Of a DNA stretch of 64,000 nt, positions 45,418 to 54,790 are shown one piece after another. The stretch's first letter is position 1; each line of letters starts with the position of its first letter. The DNA lies in NCBI RefSeq assembly GCF_014643735.1, contig NZ_BMKA01000002.1, positions 434,001-498,000 on the forward strand, in the 5' to 3' direction. The translations under genes were made by a program, and so were the position numbers. The stretch comes from Neptunicoccus cionae. Its GTDB lineage: Bacteria > Pseudomonadota > Alphaproteobacteria > Rhodobacterales > Rhodobacteraceae. Under the pieces are notes generated by a model. That model was not told the DNA's origin. It saw nothing but the letters and a program-made list of their open reading frames with translations, and ran no database searches.

Positions 45418-45813
45418 TTATTCGGCAAACTCGATCAGATCCCAAAGCGTCCCGTACAGGTCTTTGAACACGGCCACAGTGCCGTAGTCCATCACTTTGG
45501 GATCCCGAGTGAACTCCACCCCGCGTGAGATGTATAGCTTGTAATCCCGCCAGAAATCATCGGTTTGCAGGAATAGAAACACACGTCCCCCTGCCTGATT
45601 GCCCACAAACGATTGCTGGGTCTCACTCGAAGCACGCGCCAGCAGCAGCGAGGCTGACCCCTCCCCCTTGGGCCGCACCACGACCCAGCGTTTGTCCTGT
45701 TCAGGCTGGAACGTATCCGAGACCAGTTCGAACCCCAGTACATCCACGTAAAAGGCTATGGCTTCGTCATAATCGCGCACGACCAGTGCTGTATGGGCCA
45801 AACGTTGCGACAC
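45418..45813 (-). CDS. VOC family (glyoxalase-fold) protein
   Basis: 131 residues. It starts RLAHTALVVRDYDEAIAFYVDVLGFELVSD, the common first motif of small VOC proteins, and ends AVFKDLYGTLWDLIEFAE with the final metal-binding Glu. The first metal ligand is the His in RLAHTALVV. It converges on the DUF937 gene with eight bases between stops. Likely substrates include methylglyoxal adducts or an antibiotic, but this cannot be decided. Confidence 0.85.
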   Translation of the reverse strand: MSQRLAHTALVVRDYDEAIAFYVDVLGFELVSDTFQPEQDKRWVVVRPKGEGSASLLLARASSETQQSFVGNQAGGRVFLFLQTDDFWRDYKLYISRGVEFTRDPKVMDYGTVAVFKDLYGTLWDLIEFAE

Positions 45814-45900
45814 GGTGCTCCTCCTTCGGACAGGGTTAGAACACCAGTTTCACACCGCCCTTGCAGGAAAAACAAGTCAGGAATATCTTGAACGCCGCCA

Positions 45901-45929
45901 ATAAAAAGCCCGGCGCGGGGCCGGGCTTT
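45901..45929 (-). terminator. Terminator of the RTX gene
   Basis: AAAGCCCGG (45905-45913) pairs with CCGGGCTTT (45921-45929) around CGCGGGG, and on the minus strand is followed by TTTTTAT. It is 24 bases past the RTX stop. Confidence 0.9.
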
Positions 45930-45952
45930 CGGGTTTTCAGAAGGGTCGGGTA

Positions 45953-47236
45953 TCAGGCGACGTCAAGCGAAACAATGCTGTCTGCCATCAGATCCTCTAC
46001 GCCCATCACGTCGATGCGCATATCGCCTTTGCCGTCGCCGTCCACATCAACGATCAGAATGGAATTGCCGTCTCCGTCGTTTCTGGCCTGAACTTCGGCG
46101 CCGGTGCCCGAGAATTTGGCATCCCCGATAAACTCGGCCCCCAAGCCAGAGAAGTCGAGGAAATCGATACCCTGTTCGAAGTCCATAACAACATCGCCGA
46201 ACTTGCCTTTGCCACTGTCCTTGGCGTCGTTGAAGATAAACTGGTCGGCTTCGGTGCCGCCGTAAAGCACGTCCTTACCGGAACCGCCAACGATAAAGTC
46301 ATTGCCCGCGCCGCCCTCGATCGTGTCTTTACCGGCATTCCCGCCAAGGATGTCGTTGCCATCGCCACCGTCGATCTGGTCCTTACCGGCACCGCCACGA
46401 ATGATGTCGTTGTCGGCACCGCCGTTCAGCTTGTCATGGCCTTTGTCACCGTCGATTTCGTCATCGCCAGCGCCGCCGTCAACCACATCACGGCCCTTGC
46501 CAGCAGTGATCCTGTCGTTGCCGTCTCCGCCGTCAATCCGGTCCTTGCCGCCACCGCCATCGATCATGTCGTCACCGTCGCCGCCGGAGATCGTGTCCTT
46601 GCCGCCATCGCCGTTTAACGTGTCGTCTCCGGAACCGCCGGAAATGTCGTCGTGGCCGGTTCCGCCGGAAATGTCGTCATCATCCGCGCCGCCTTTCAAC
46701 GTGTCATGCCCCGTCCCGCCTTCGATCGTGTCGTTGCCGGCGCCCCCATCCAAAGTATCGCTGCCGCTGCGCCCTATCAGGTGGTCGTCGCCGTCCCCTG
46801 ATGCCACCACATCATCGTGGGAGGATCCCGCGAAATTGACGCCGCCGTCCAGTTCCAGTTCTACCGGCAGGACGAATGCGTCTTCAGAACCGCCAGCGCT
46901 TATGTTCAGCACATCGCTTGAAAGCAGGGCGTTGATGCCGGTGTAGTCATCGCTGTCAATTGCGATAAGTGCTGGCAGAAGGGCCGACATTGCCCAACCC
47001 AGATCGGAAAATCTGGCAACAACCTTGCCGTCTTGTTTGTAGGTGACACTTGTCACGGTTCCAGTTGAATCTGGTACACCTGCGCTCGCCTCGGCAAATC
47101 CGCTGCCCTCGATCACGGTTTCAGAACTGGCAGTGTCATAAACAACCGTAGTGCTTGTGATCGTGGAGAACATTCCCGCTTCCGCGAAGGGTGCGCTGAA
47201 AAAACCGGAGTCACCTCCGTTATATCGTAAGTTCAT
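45953..47236 (-). CDS. Calcium-binding RTX protein with about 20 nonapeptide repeats
   Basis: 427 residues. The N-terminal half (about 1-145) has no domain I recognise. From about residue 150 there are 20 GGxGxDxUx-type nonapeptides in one block (such as GAGNDTIEG, GDGNDRITA, GSGKDVLYG), which form a calcium-filled beta-roll, then a C-terminal region (DGDGNSILIVDVDGDGKGDMRIDVMGV) ending in SIVSLDVA, suited for type I secretion. No signal peptide, so it is presumably exported by an ABC-type secretion system that is not in the window. The start at 47236 (MNLRYNGG) is chosen because the longer frame lacks support. It may be a surface or extracellular protein. Confidence 0.88.
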   Translation of the reverse strand: MNLRYNGGDSGFFSAPFAEAGMFSTITSTTVVYDTASSETVIEGSGFAEASAGVPDSTGTVTSVTYKQDGKVVARFSDLGWAMSALLPALIAIDSDDYTGINALLSSDVLNISAGGSEDAFVLPVELELDGGVNFAGSSHDDVVASGDGDDHLIGRSGSDTLDGGAGNDTIEGGTGHDTLKGGADDDDISGGTGHDDISGGSGDDTLNGDGGKDTISGGDGDDMIDGGGGKDRIDGGDGNDRITAGKGRDVVDGGAGDDEIDGDKGHDKLNGGADNDIIRGGAGKDQIDGGDGNDILGGNAGKDTIEGGAGNDFIVGGSGKDVLYGGTEADQFIFNDAKDSGKGKFGDVVMDFEQGIDFLDFSGLGAEFIGDAKFSGTGAEVQARNDGDGNSILIVDVDGDGKGDMRIDVMGVEDLMADSIVSLDVA

Positions 47237-47383
47237 AAAAAATTCCTTGTTCGAGTGATTTTGACAGTACCCCAATGGCACCGACATCCCGATAGTAACT
47301 GAAGAATAGCACAAAATTTGGGCAGAACGTGAATAAGTTTGAACAGGGCCAATCTTTAAACCAGAGGTAGAATAGGATGCTAA

Positions 47384-47419
47384 AATGAAAGAACGCCGCC
47401 CCAATTAAAGGCGGCGTTC
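47384..47419 (-). terminator. Terminator of the dimethylglycine dehydrogenase-like gene
   Basis: GAACGCCGCC (47391-47400) pairs with GGCGGCGTTC (47410-47419) in a perfect 10-bp stem, followed on the minus strand by TTTCATTTTAG. It lies 30 bases after the stop at 47449. Confidence 0.88.
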
Positions 47420-47448
47420 GATGGCGTATTAATACTGGTAATCCGGTG

Positions 47449-49950
47449 TTACCCGTTCATGCGGATATTGGCGTTGGTTGGATCATAGGGGCTGTCTTCA
47501 ACCACCTCGGCCTCCCACAATTCACCGAGCATCCGCACCTGCAGCTTTTGCCCCACAACAGCCAGTTCTGGGGAGACATAGCCCAGACCGATCTGTTTTT
47601 CGAAATGCACGGAATACCCGCCAGAAGTTAAGCGCCCGATCTTTTTGCCGTCCAGAAGCAGTGCCTCGCGGCCCCACGGGTCGGCATCATCAGGTCCGTC
47701 AATCAACAGGGTCACGCATTTGGAACGAATGCCTTTGGCCTCCATCGCTTCCTTGCCGTTGAAATCCTTGGACAGGTCAATAAAGCGGGGCAAATCGGCT
47801 TCGGCTGGGGTGGCATCACGGCCCAGTTCGTTGCCGAATGCGCGGTAGGATTTCTCCTGCCGCAGCCAGTTTTGCGCCCGTGCGCCGACCAGCTTCAGAC
47901 CGTATTCCTCGCCCGCTTTCAGGATCAGATCCCACAGGTAGTTCTGCATCTCGATCGGGTGGTGCAATTCCCAGCCCAGCTCTCCGGTATAGGCCACACG
48001 GATCGCATTCACCGGACACATGCCCAGTTCGATCTGTTGTGCGGACAACCAAGGGAACCGCTTGTTTGACAGGGCGGTTTCTGGATCGGCGTCCTTGATG
48101 ATTTTTTTCAGAACATCGCGGGATTTCGGCCCTGCAATGGCAAAGACACCCCATTGATTGGTGACAGTCTGGATTTCGATATAGCCAAATTCGTTAGCTT
48201 TATCTTCAGCCGCTTTGCGTAGGAAATCGGCGTCGTAATCTGTCCAAGCACCAGCGGAGACCAGATAATAGGAATCCTCGCCATTGCGCACGATGGTGTA
48301 TTCGGTGCGAGTGGTGCCTGCATCCGTCAGCGCATAGGTCAGGTTGATGCGGCCGATTTTGGGCAGTTTGTTACAGGTGAACCAGTCCAGAAACGCGGTC
48401 GCGCCCGGTCCTTTGACCACATGTTTGGTAAAGGCTGTGGCATCCACAAGGCCAACCCCTTCGCGGATGGATTTGGCCTCCTCGACCGCATATTGCCACC
48501 ATGTGCCACGGCGGAAAGACCGCCCGTCATGGTCAAAAGTCTCTGGCGCATCCAGTGGTCCGTAGTAGTTCGGACGCTCCCAGCCGTTCACGAATCCGAA
48601 CTGCGCGCCCAGCGCCTTTTGGCGATCATAGGCCGGTGCCGTGCGCAGCGGACGTGCGGCGGGACGTTCCTCGTCAGGGTGGTGCAGGATGTATACGTGG
48701 TCGTAGCATTCCTCATTTTTGCGGGCTGCAAACTCGGTTGTCATCCAGCTGCCATAGCGTTTGGGATCGAGCGATGCCATGTCGATCTCGGCCTCGCCCT
48801 CGACCATCATCTGCGCCATGTAATAGCCGGTGCCACCGGCGGCAGTGATCCCGAAGGAGAAGCCTTCGGCCAACCACATATTGCGCAGTCCCGGTGCCGG
48901 ACCCACCAGCGGATTGCCGTCGGGTGTATAGCAGATCGGGCCGTTGAAATCGTCTTTCAGGCCAGAGTTTTCACAAGACGGAATCCGGTGGATCATCGCC
49001 ATGTACTGGTCTTCGATCCGCTCCAGATCCAGTTGGAACAGGTCGGCGCGGAAACTGTCCGGCACGCCGTATTCAAACCGCGCCGGAGCGTTCTTTTCGT
49101 AGACGCCCAAAATCCAGCCGCCCCGTTCTTCACGCACATAGGACTGCGCATCCGCATCGCGGATGACGGGATGTTCGGCGTGTCCTGCCGCGCGGTAGGC
49201 TTGTAGTTCAGGGTCCGCATCGGTGACGATAAACTGGTGCTCGACAGGGATCGCAGGGATTTTAATCCCGAGCAGTTTTGCCGTGCGCTGTGCGTGGTTG
49301 CCGGTTGCCGTCACCACATGTTCGGCGTGAATTTCAAAGGTTTCCTCAGAAGGCACCAGATTACCGCCCACTTCGACCATGACAGTACCGCGCACGATCC
49401 ATTCGGATCCGGTCCATTCATAGCTGTCCACCTGCCGCTTGCGGATGATCTCGACACCCCGTTGCCGTGCGCCTTTTGCCATGGCCATCGTGACATCGGC
49501 GGGATTGATGTAACCATCTGTCGGGTGGTAAATCGCGCCGTGCAGATCCTCGGTGCGGATCAGGGGCCAGCGTTCCTTAATCTGCGCGGGGGTCAGCTGT
49601 TCGAACGGCACGCCAACGGATTCTGCCGTGGTCCCGTAAAGCAAATATTCATCCATCCGCTCTTTGGTTTGGGCCATGCGCAGATTGCCAACCACAGAAA
49701 AACCGGCGTTCAATCCGGTTTCTTCTTCCAGCGTTTTGTAAAATTTCACCGAGTAATCATGGATATGCGTGGTCGCATAGGACATGTTGAACAGCGGCAA
49801 CAGCCCCGCTGCGTGCCATGTGGACCCTGACGTCAGTTCGTCCCGCTCCAGCAGAACAACATCCTTCCAGCCTGCTTTGGCAAGGTGGTACGCAATCGAG
49901 GCCCCGACAGCGCCGCCGCCGACAACACAGGCTTTTACGTGAGTTTTCAT
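47449..49950 (-). CDS. Dimethylglycine/sarcosine dehydrogenase-like protein (FAD oxidase plus GcvT domain)
   Basis: 833 residues. The N-terminal FAD domain (VVGGGAVGASIAYHLAKAG) has H46 in GSTWHAAGLLP, the position of the covalent FAD histidine in mammalian dimethylglycine dehydrogenase. A GcvT-type folate-binding domain forms the C-terminal half. Such enzymes demethylate dimethylglycine or sarcosine and pass the methyl group to tetrahydrofolate or release formaldehyde; in roseobacters they act on glycine betaine and related osmolytes. It stands alone with no linked betaine genes, so the substrate is uncertain. Confidence 0.88.
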   Translation of the reverse strand: MKTHVKACVVGGGAVGASIAYHLAKAGWKDVVLLERDELTSGSTWHAAGLLPLFNMSYATTHIHDYSVKFYKTLEEETGLNAGFSVVGNLRMAQTKERMDEYLLYGTTAESVGVPFEQLTPAQIKERWPLIRTEDLHGAIYHPTDGYINPADVTMAMAKGARQRGVEIIRKRQVDSYEWTGSEWIVRGTVMVEVGGNLVPSEETFEIHAEHVVTATGNHAQRTAKLLGIKIPAIPVEHQFIVTDADPELQAYRAAGHAEHPVIRDADAQSYVREERGGWILGVYEKNAPARFEYGVPDSFRADLFQLDLERIEDQYMAMIHRIPSCENSGLKDDFNGPICYTPDGNPLVGPAPGLRNMWLAEGFSFGITAAGGTGYYMAQMMVEGEAEIDMASLDPKRYGSWMTTEFAARKNEECYDHVYILHHPDEERPAARPLRTAPAYDRQKALGAQFGFVNGWERPNYYGPLDAPETFDHDGRSFRRGTWWQYAVEEAKSIREGVGLVDATAFTKHVVKGPGATAFLDWFTCNKLPKIGRINLTYALTDAGTTRTEYTIVRNGEDSYYLVSAGAWTDYDADFLRKAAEDKANEFGYIEIQTVTNQWGVFAIAGPKSRDVLKKIIKDADPETALSNKRFPWLSAQQIELGMCPVNAIRVAYTGELGWELHHPIEMQNYLWDLILKAGEEYGLKLVGARAQNWLRQEKSYRAFGNELGRDATPAEADLPRFIDLSKDFNGKEAMEAKGIRSKCVTLLIDGPDDADPWGREALLLDGKKIGRLTSGGYSVHFEKQIGLGYVSPELAVVGQKLQVRMLGELWEAEVVEDSPYDPTNANIRMNG

Positions 49951-50058
49951 AGCACGACTCTCTTTTAGGCGATAAGTTGCAATCAGATAGCCAAAAATTG
50001 CGGGCCTGATCCACTGTCAATCGACAGGGGTTGTGGCGAAAACGACATGGAGGAAGGA

Positions 50059-51120
50059 ATGCCTTTGGATCGCAGCGCTTTTGAACGTCAGGCCGCTTGG
50101 TGCCGTCAGTTAGGCTCGGAATTCACCTCGGCCCTGCTGCTGGCGCTCGTGGACACGCTGGATAACACCACCGCAACGGGGCGCAGGGTCATTGATTGGC
50201 CGGGGGCAGCAGGTCCAATGCGGGATGTGGTCCCCTTGCGGTTAAGTGGTGCATGCCATGCGATGGTTCTGTCAGGGCAAAGCCCGGAGCTGGCCGCAGT
50301 TTATCCCCCTAACGAGATGCCAAAAAGCCACGAACTGGCGCAGGCAGTGGCGGGCACCTTGCAACGCTGTGATGCCCAGATTCTGGACTTTCTGGAATTT
50401 GCGCCGCAAACCAACGAGGTGGCCCGTGCCAGCCTGTTGATGGCAGGGCTTTCGGTAATCGGGCAGCAAAGCGGGCTGCCCCTGGTGCTTTACGAAATCG
50501 GCTCCTCGGGCGGGTTGAACCTTAATCTTGACCGGTTTTCCCACCAATTGGGCCGCGTTCATTTGGGGGATGCAGGCTCTGAAGTGCGCCTTGCGCCGGA
50601 CTGGGAAGGGGCAGCGCCAACGCAGATGCCAGAGATTACCGCGCGACAGGGCTGTGATGTGAACCCGATCCGCGTGACCGACCCAAAGCAGGCGCTCCGG
50701 TTGCTGGCCTATATCTGGCCGGATCAACCCGAACGCCTTGCCCGTACGCGTGCAGCAATTGCACTGGCGCGGGATTTCCCTCCGACATTACATGCCGCTG
50801 ATGCGGGGGATTGGGTGAAGCAGATGTGCCAAAGCCCTGCACCGCGCGGCCAAACCCGCGTCTTCATGCACTCCATCACTTGGCAATATCTGCCCGAAGC
50901 GACCCAACAAAAAATCACCCGCGCAATGGAGAAGGCGGGTCCCAATGGGACACCTGACACCCCTCTTGCTTGGCTGTCGTTCGAGCTGAGCGATCAGGGA
51001 AAGGCCCAGCTAACCCTGCGGTTATGGCCCGAACATGCAGAATTGCAGGTGCTCGCCGATGCCAACCCCCATGTTCAACAAGTTCGCTGGCATGGGGTGA
51101 ACGCTGATCCGGTCGAGTAA
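50059..51120 (+). CDS. DUF2332 family protein
   Basis: 353 residues. The motif RLSGACHAMVLSGQSPELAAVYP and the nearly invariant LYEIGSSGGLNLNLDRF are typical of DUF2332, a family of unknown function with a SAM-methyltransferase-like Gly-rich loop. FMHSITWQYLP near the C-terminus is also characteristic. The ATG at 50059 is better placed after GGAGGAAGG than the ATG at 50047, which lies inside that Shine-Dalgarno region. It is divergent from the dehydrogenase gene across 108 bases. Confidence 0.85.
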   Translation: MPLDRSAFERQAAWCRQLGSEFTSALLLALVDTLDNTTATGRRVIDWPGAAGPMRDVVPLRLSGACHAMVLSGQSPELAAVYPPNEMPKSHELAQAVAGTLQRCDAQILDFLEFAPQTNEVARASLLMAGLSVIGQQSGLPLVLYEIGSSGGLNLNLDRFSHQLGRVHLGDAGSEVRLAPDWEGAAPTQMPEITARQGCDVNPIRVTDPKQALRLLAYIWPDQPERLARTRAAIALARDFPPTLHAADAGDWVKQMCQSPAPRGQTRVFMHSITWQYLPEATQQKITRAMEKAGPNGTPDTPLAWLSFELSDQGKAQLTLRLWPEHAELQVLADANPHVQQVRWHGVNADPVE

Positions 51121-51123
51121 CGA

Positions 51124-51510
51124 TTACTCAGATGTGCTGCATCTTTTTGCGCCGCCACCCGAAGTGCAAGGTGCTGCGAACGTCCCGACCTTTTTAAAGC
51201 GGCTTTCGCCCGGTTCATAACTGCGCGATTTCACCATTTCCGCTCCACCGCTAAGCAATGCCCCCAGCAGTTTTCCGGGTCCGGCAGGCGTTTCTTGCAC
51301 ATCCAAAGCTGGATCTTTTGACATGGCACCCAGATCGGCACGCGCTGAAGCGCCGGTTTTACGTTCCACATCAAACGGGGGGTATTCGGAATGCGCCATG
51401 CTCTCCATCATTGGCACCTGCGAATACACCGATGCCCCCGCAAGCATGTAGCCGCCCACACCAATGGCACAGCAAAGCCCAGCCAATCCTATTGTAATTC
51501 GTTTCTTCAT
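51124..51510 (-). CDS. Small secreted hypothetical protein
   Basis: 128 residues. An N-terminal hydrophobic segment (about residues 6-28, KRITIGLAGLCCAIGVGGYMLAGASV) may be a signal anchor or signal peptide. The rest is polar with no domain I recognise, and two cysteines lie near the C-terminus (AAPCTSGGGAKRCSTSE), perhaps a disulfide. The start at 51510 is chosen over an upstream ATG that adds five residues. It converges on the DUF2332 gene with three bases between stops. Confidence 0.65.
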   Translation of the reverse strand: MKKRITIGLAGLCCAIGVGGYMLAGASVYSQVPMMESMAHSEYPPFDVERKTGASARADLGAMSKDPALDVQETPAGPGKLLGALLSGGAEMVKSRSYEPGESRFKKVGTFAAPCTSGGGAKRCSTSE

Positions 51511-51739
51511 CTTCCCGCTTACCAAACCGATTCCACGCCCCCGAAACTAGGCGGGGAAAGGGGCCAAACTGTGTCAAAGCTGATGGGCTGTGAACAGTTT
51601 TTGCACCCGATGTGCCAGAAATAACCGCCAGCACCGCGCGCCTGCCCCTACGCCCCCGCACCCTTGTGATCCGCAAGCTCTGGAAACCTGTGATCAAGGC
51701 GCATAAGGTCGGCTTCAAATGTTTTCAGGAGCCTCTGAC

Positions 51740-53773
51740 ATGTCCACGCAAAACCCGTTTCTTTCCGATTGGTCCGGCCCTTTCGCCCTGCCCCCCTTTG
51801 CCCAGATCAGCGACGCCGATTTTGCGCCCGCCTTTGAAGAGGCGTTCAAACAGTCGCGCGCTGCGATCAACGAAATCGCTGATAATCCCGAACCCGCCAG
51901 TTATGCCAATACCATCGACGCGCTTGAACAGGCGGACGGGTTGATGGACAAGGTTGCTGGCGTTTTCTTTAATCTGACGGGGGCGGACAGCAACCCCGAG
52001 CGCGAGGCACTGCAAAGGGACCTTTCACCGCGTTTTGCGTCTTTCAGTTCGGAAACAGTGATGAACGAAGCTCTGTTTGCGCGGGTCGACGGGCTTTATC
52101 ATAACCGAGAGGCCCTTAACCTTGGCGCGGAACAGTTGCGCGTGTTGGAACTGTACCACCGCATGTTCGTGCGTGCCGGTGCGCAGCTTGAAGGTGCTGC
52201 CAAAGCGCGCCTGCCCGAAGTGACCAAACGACTGGCGGAACTGGGCACGGCCTTTTCCCAAAACCTTCTCGCGGACGAGCGAGAATGGTTCATGGAACTG
52301 GGCGAGAATGATCTCGACGGTTTGCCGGACTTTTTGAAGGCCGCCGCAAAATCTGCGGCGCAGGAACGGGGGCTCGAGGGCTATGTCATCACCCTTTCCC
52401 GCTCTCTGATCGCGCCGTTTCTACAATTCTCGGCGCGGCGCAACTTGCGAGAGAAAGCCTATATCGCATGGGGCAAACGGGGTGAGAATGGCGGCAAGAC
52501 CGACAACATCGACATCGTGCGCGAGACTTTGGCGTTGCGTCAGGAGCGGGCGAATTTGCTGGGCTATGACACATTTGCCGATTTCAAACTGGAACCGGAG
52601 ATGGCTAAAACCCCTGAAGCCGTGCGCGAATTGTTGATGGCGGTCTGGGAGCCCGCGAAGGCTGCGGCAAATGCGGATGCAGCGCGGCTGACGGAACTAA
52701 TGCACGACGACGGTGTGAACGGCGATCTGGAACCTTGGGACTGGCGTTACTACGCAGAAAAATTGCGCGCGGCTGAATATGATCTGGATGAGGCGGAACT
52801 GAAGCCGTATTTCCAGCTCGATCAGATGATAGAGGCGGCTTTTGACACGGCCAATCGGTTGTTCGGACTGACGTTCCACGCGCTTGATGTGCCGCTCTAC
52901 CACAAAGATGCCCGCGCATGGGAAGTGCGCAAGGGCGATCGGCATATGGCGGTGTTTATCGGGGATTACTTTGCCCGATCTTCCAAACGCTCCGGCGCGT
53001 GGTGTTCGCGCTTTCGGGCCCAGTCCAATCTGGATGCGGACATCCGGCCCATTACCGTGAACGTCTGCAACTTTGCCAAGGCCCCCGAGGGCGAGCCGAA
53101 TCTGCTGACCTTTGACGATGCCCGCACCCTGTTCCACGAATTCGGACACGCGCTGCACTCAATGCTGTCGGATGTTCACTATCCGATGATCTCAGGCACT
53201 TCTGTGGCGCGCGATTTCGTCGAACTGCCAAGCCAGCTTTACGAACACTGGCTGTCGGTGCCGGACGTTCTGGAAAAATACGCCCGCCACGCAGAAACCG
53301 GCGCGCCGATCCCAAAAGCGCTGTTGGACAAACTGTTGGCCGCCGAAAACTTCGACATGGGGTTCTCCACGGTGGAATACACCGCGTCGGCATTGGTGGA
53401 TCTGGCGTTCCATTCCGACACGCCCCCTGTTGATCCGCTGGCGCGTCAGGCAGAAATCCTGAAGGGCTTGGGTATGCCTGCCGCGATTCGTATGCGCCAT
53501 GCCACGCCGCATTTTGCGCATGTTTTCTCCGGTGACGGCTATTCCTCCGGTTATTACAGTTACATGTGGTCCGAGGTCATGGACGCAGACGCCTTTGCCG
53601 CGTTTGAAGAAACAGGCGACCCGTTCAACCCCGAGCTGGCGGCGAAACTGCACGATCACATCTATTCTGCCGGTGGCAAAGCCGAAGGCGCGGACCTTTA
53701 CACAGCGTTCCGCGGCAGCCTGCCCAAAGTTGACGCGCTTCTGAAAGGGCGTGGCCTGCCCCCCGCACCATAG
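51740..53773 (+). CDS. M3-family metallopeptidase (oligopeptidase A / dipeptidyl carboxypeptidase type)
   Basis: 677 residues, standard for Dcp or PrlC-type thimet peptidases. The zinc motif is LFHEFGHALHSML (H466-E-F-G-H470) with the third ligand Glu expected in DFVELPSQLYEHWL. The C-terminal HVFSGDGYSSGYYSYMWSEVMDADAF is the family's substrate-binding loop. There is no signal peptide, so it degrades oligopeptides in the cytoplasm. The ATG at 51740 follows CAGGAG. I cannot separate PrlC from Dcp with certainty. Confidence 0.92.
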   Translation: MSTQNPFLSDWSGPFALPPFAQISDADFAPAFEEAFKQSRAAINEIADNPEPASYANTIDALEQADGLMDKVAGVFFNLTGADSNPEREALQRDLSPRFASFSSETVMNEALFARVDGLYHNREALNLGAEQLRVLELYHRMFVRAGAQLEGAAKARLPEVTKRLAELGTAFSQNLLADEREWFMELGENDLDGLPDFLKAAAKSAAQERGLEGYVITLSRSLIAPFLQFSARRNLREKAYIAWGKRGENGGKTDNIDIVRETLALRQERANLLGYDTFADFKLEPEMAKTPEAVRELLMAVWEPAKAAANADAARLTELMHDDGVNGDLEPWDWRYYAEKLRAAEYDLDEAELKPYFQLDQMIEAAFDTANRLFGLTFHALDVPLYHKDARAWEVRKGDRHMAVFIGDYFARSSKRSGAWCSRFRAQSNLDADIRPITVNVCNFAKAPEGEPNLLTFDDARTLFHEFGHALHSMLSDVHYPMISGTSVARDFVELPSQLYEHWLSVPDVLEKYARHAETGAPIPKALLDKLLAAENFDMGFSTVEYTASALVDLAFHSDTPPVDPLARQAEILKGLGMPAAIRMRHATPHFAHVFSGDGYSSGYYSYMWSEVMDADAFAAFEETGDPFNPELAAKLHDHIYSAGGKAEGADLYTAFRGSLPKVDALLKGRGLPPAP

Positions 53774-53814
53774 GCGTTGGTGCCAGACTACAGATCAAAG
53801 ATTAAGGAAATCCT

Positions 53815-54786
53815 ATGAAAGCTGCTTTTTATACTGAACAAGGCGCAGCCAGAGCCGTTCTGCAACTGGGCGATCAGCCAACCCCGACCCCCGCCGCCGG
53901 AGAGGTTCTGGTGCGTCTGGAAACCTCGGGGGCCAATCCTTCCGATGTGAAATCCCGCGCTGGTGCGCGCGCGATGGCCTATCCGCTGATCATCCCCCAT
54001 TCCGATGGTGCGGGTGTGGTAGAGGCGGTTGGCAACGGTGTTGATTCCGCACGGATCGGCCAGCGGGTCTGGATTTGGAACGGCCAGTGGCAGCGCCCCC
54101 TTGGCACCTGCGCCGAGTACATCGCGCTGCCTTCTGAACAAGCGGTCGATCTGCCCGACAGCACACCGTTTGACGCAGCCGCCTGTCTTGGCATTCCTGC
54201 ACTGACAGCCTACCGCGCGGTATACGCGGACGGCGCCGTGGAGGGCCAGAAAATCCTTGTGTCCGGTGGTGCCGGAACTGTGGCCCGCTACGCGATCCAG
54301 ATGGCCAAAATCGGCGGGGCCGAGGTTATCACAACCGTTTCCAGCGAAGAAAAGGCGGACTATGTCCGCACTGCCGGAGCGGATCATGTGGTGAACTACC
54401 GTGATGCAGATGCGGCGGCGCAAATACTCGACCTGACGGGGGGCGTTCACCGTGCGGTGGAACTGGAGTTCGGGGTAAACGCGCCGCTGCTCACCGAGGT
54501 CATGCGCCAGAGCGGGACAATCGCCGCCTATGGTTCTGCCGGTGATCCTGCGCCGCAACTGCCCTTCATGCCGATGATGTTCAAAGACCTGACCTTGCGC
54601 ATGATCCTCGTTTATATTCTGTCACCGGAGGCACGCCGCCAGTCAATTGATGGGCTGACCGCAATGCTGGAAGCGGATCAACTGACCCATTCCGTCGCGG
54701 CCAGCTACCCGCTGGATCAGGTGGTGACAGCCCATGAACGGGTTGAAGCGGCGGACAAAATGGGATCGGTGGTGGTAACGCTATAG
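53815..54786 (+). CDS. Zinc-independent NADPH:quinone oxidoreductase (MDR superfamily)
   Basis: 323 residues. The N-terminal GroES-like domain and the Rossmann part with SGGAGTVARYAIQMAKIGGAEVI are typical of quinone reductase-type medium-chain dehydrogenases. The zinc-site cysteines and GHE motif of alcohol dehydrogenases are absent. It could reduce quinones or enones with NADPH. It follows the M3 peptidase by 41 bases and converges on the SH3 protein gene with four bases between stops. Confidence 0.9.
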   Translation: MKAAFYTEQGAARAVLQLGDQPTPTPAAGEVLVRLETSGANPSDVKSRAGARAMAYPLIIPHSDGAGVVEAVGNGVDSARIGQRVWIWNGQWQRPLGTCAEYIALPSEQAVDLPDSTPFDAAACLGIPALTAYRAVYADGAVEGQKILVSGGAGTVARYAIQMAKIGGAEVITTVSSEEKADYVRTAGADHVVNYRDADAAAQILDLTGGVHRAVELEFGVNAPLLTEVMRQSGTIAAYGSAGDPAPQLPFMPMMFKDLTLRMILVYILSPEARRQSIDGLTAMLEADQLTHSVAASYPLDQVVTAHERVEAADKMGSVVVTL

Positions 54787-54790
54787 CGGA

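Noticed and set aside
46200-46810. Short-period DNA repeats that might be read as a CRISPR or satellite array
   Set aside because: The 27-base periodicity is the codon trace of the RTX nonapeptides; units are imperfect, without constant spacers, and are translated in frame.
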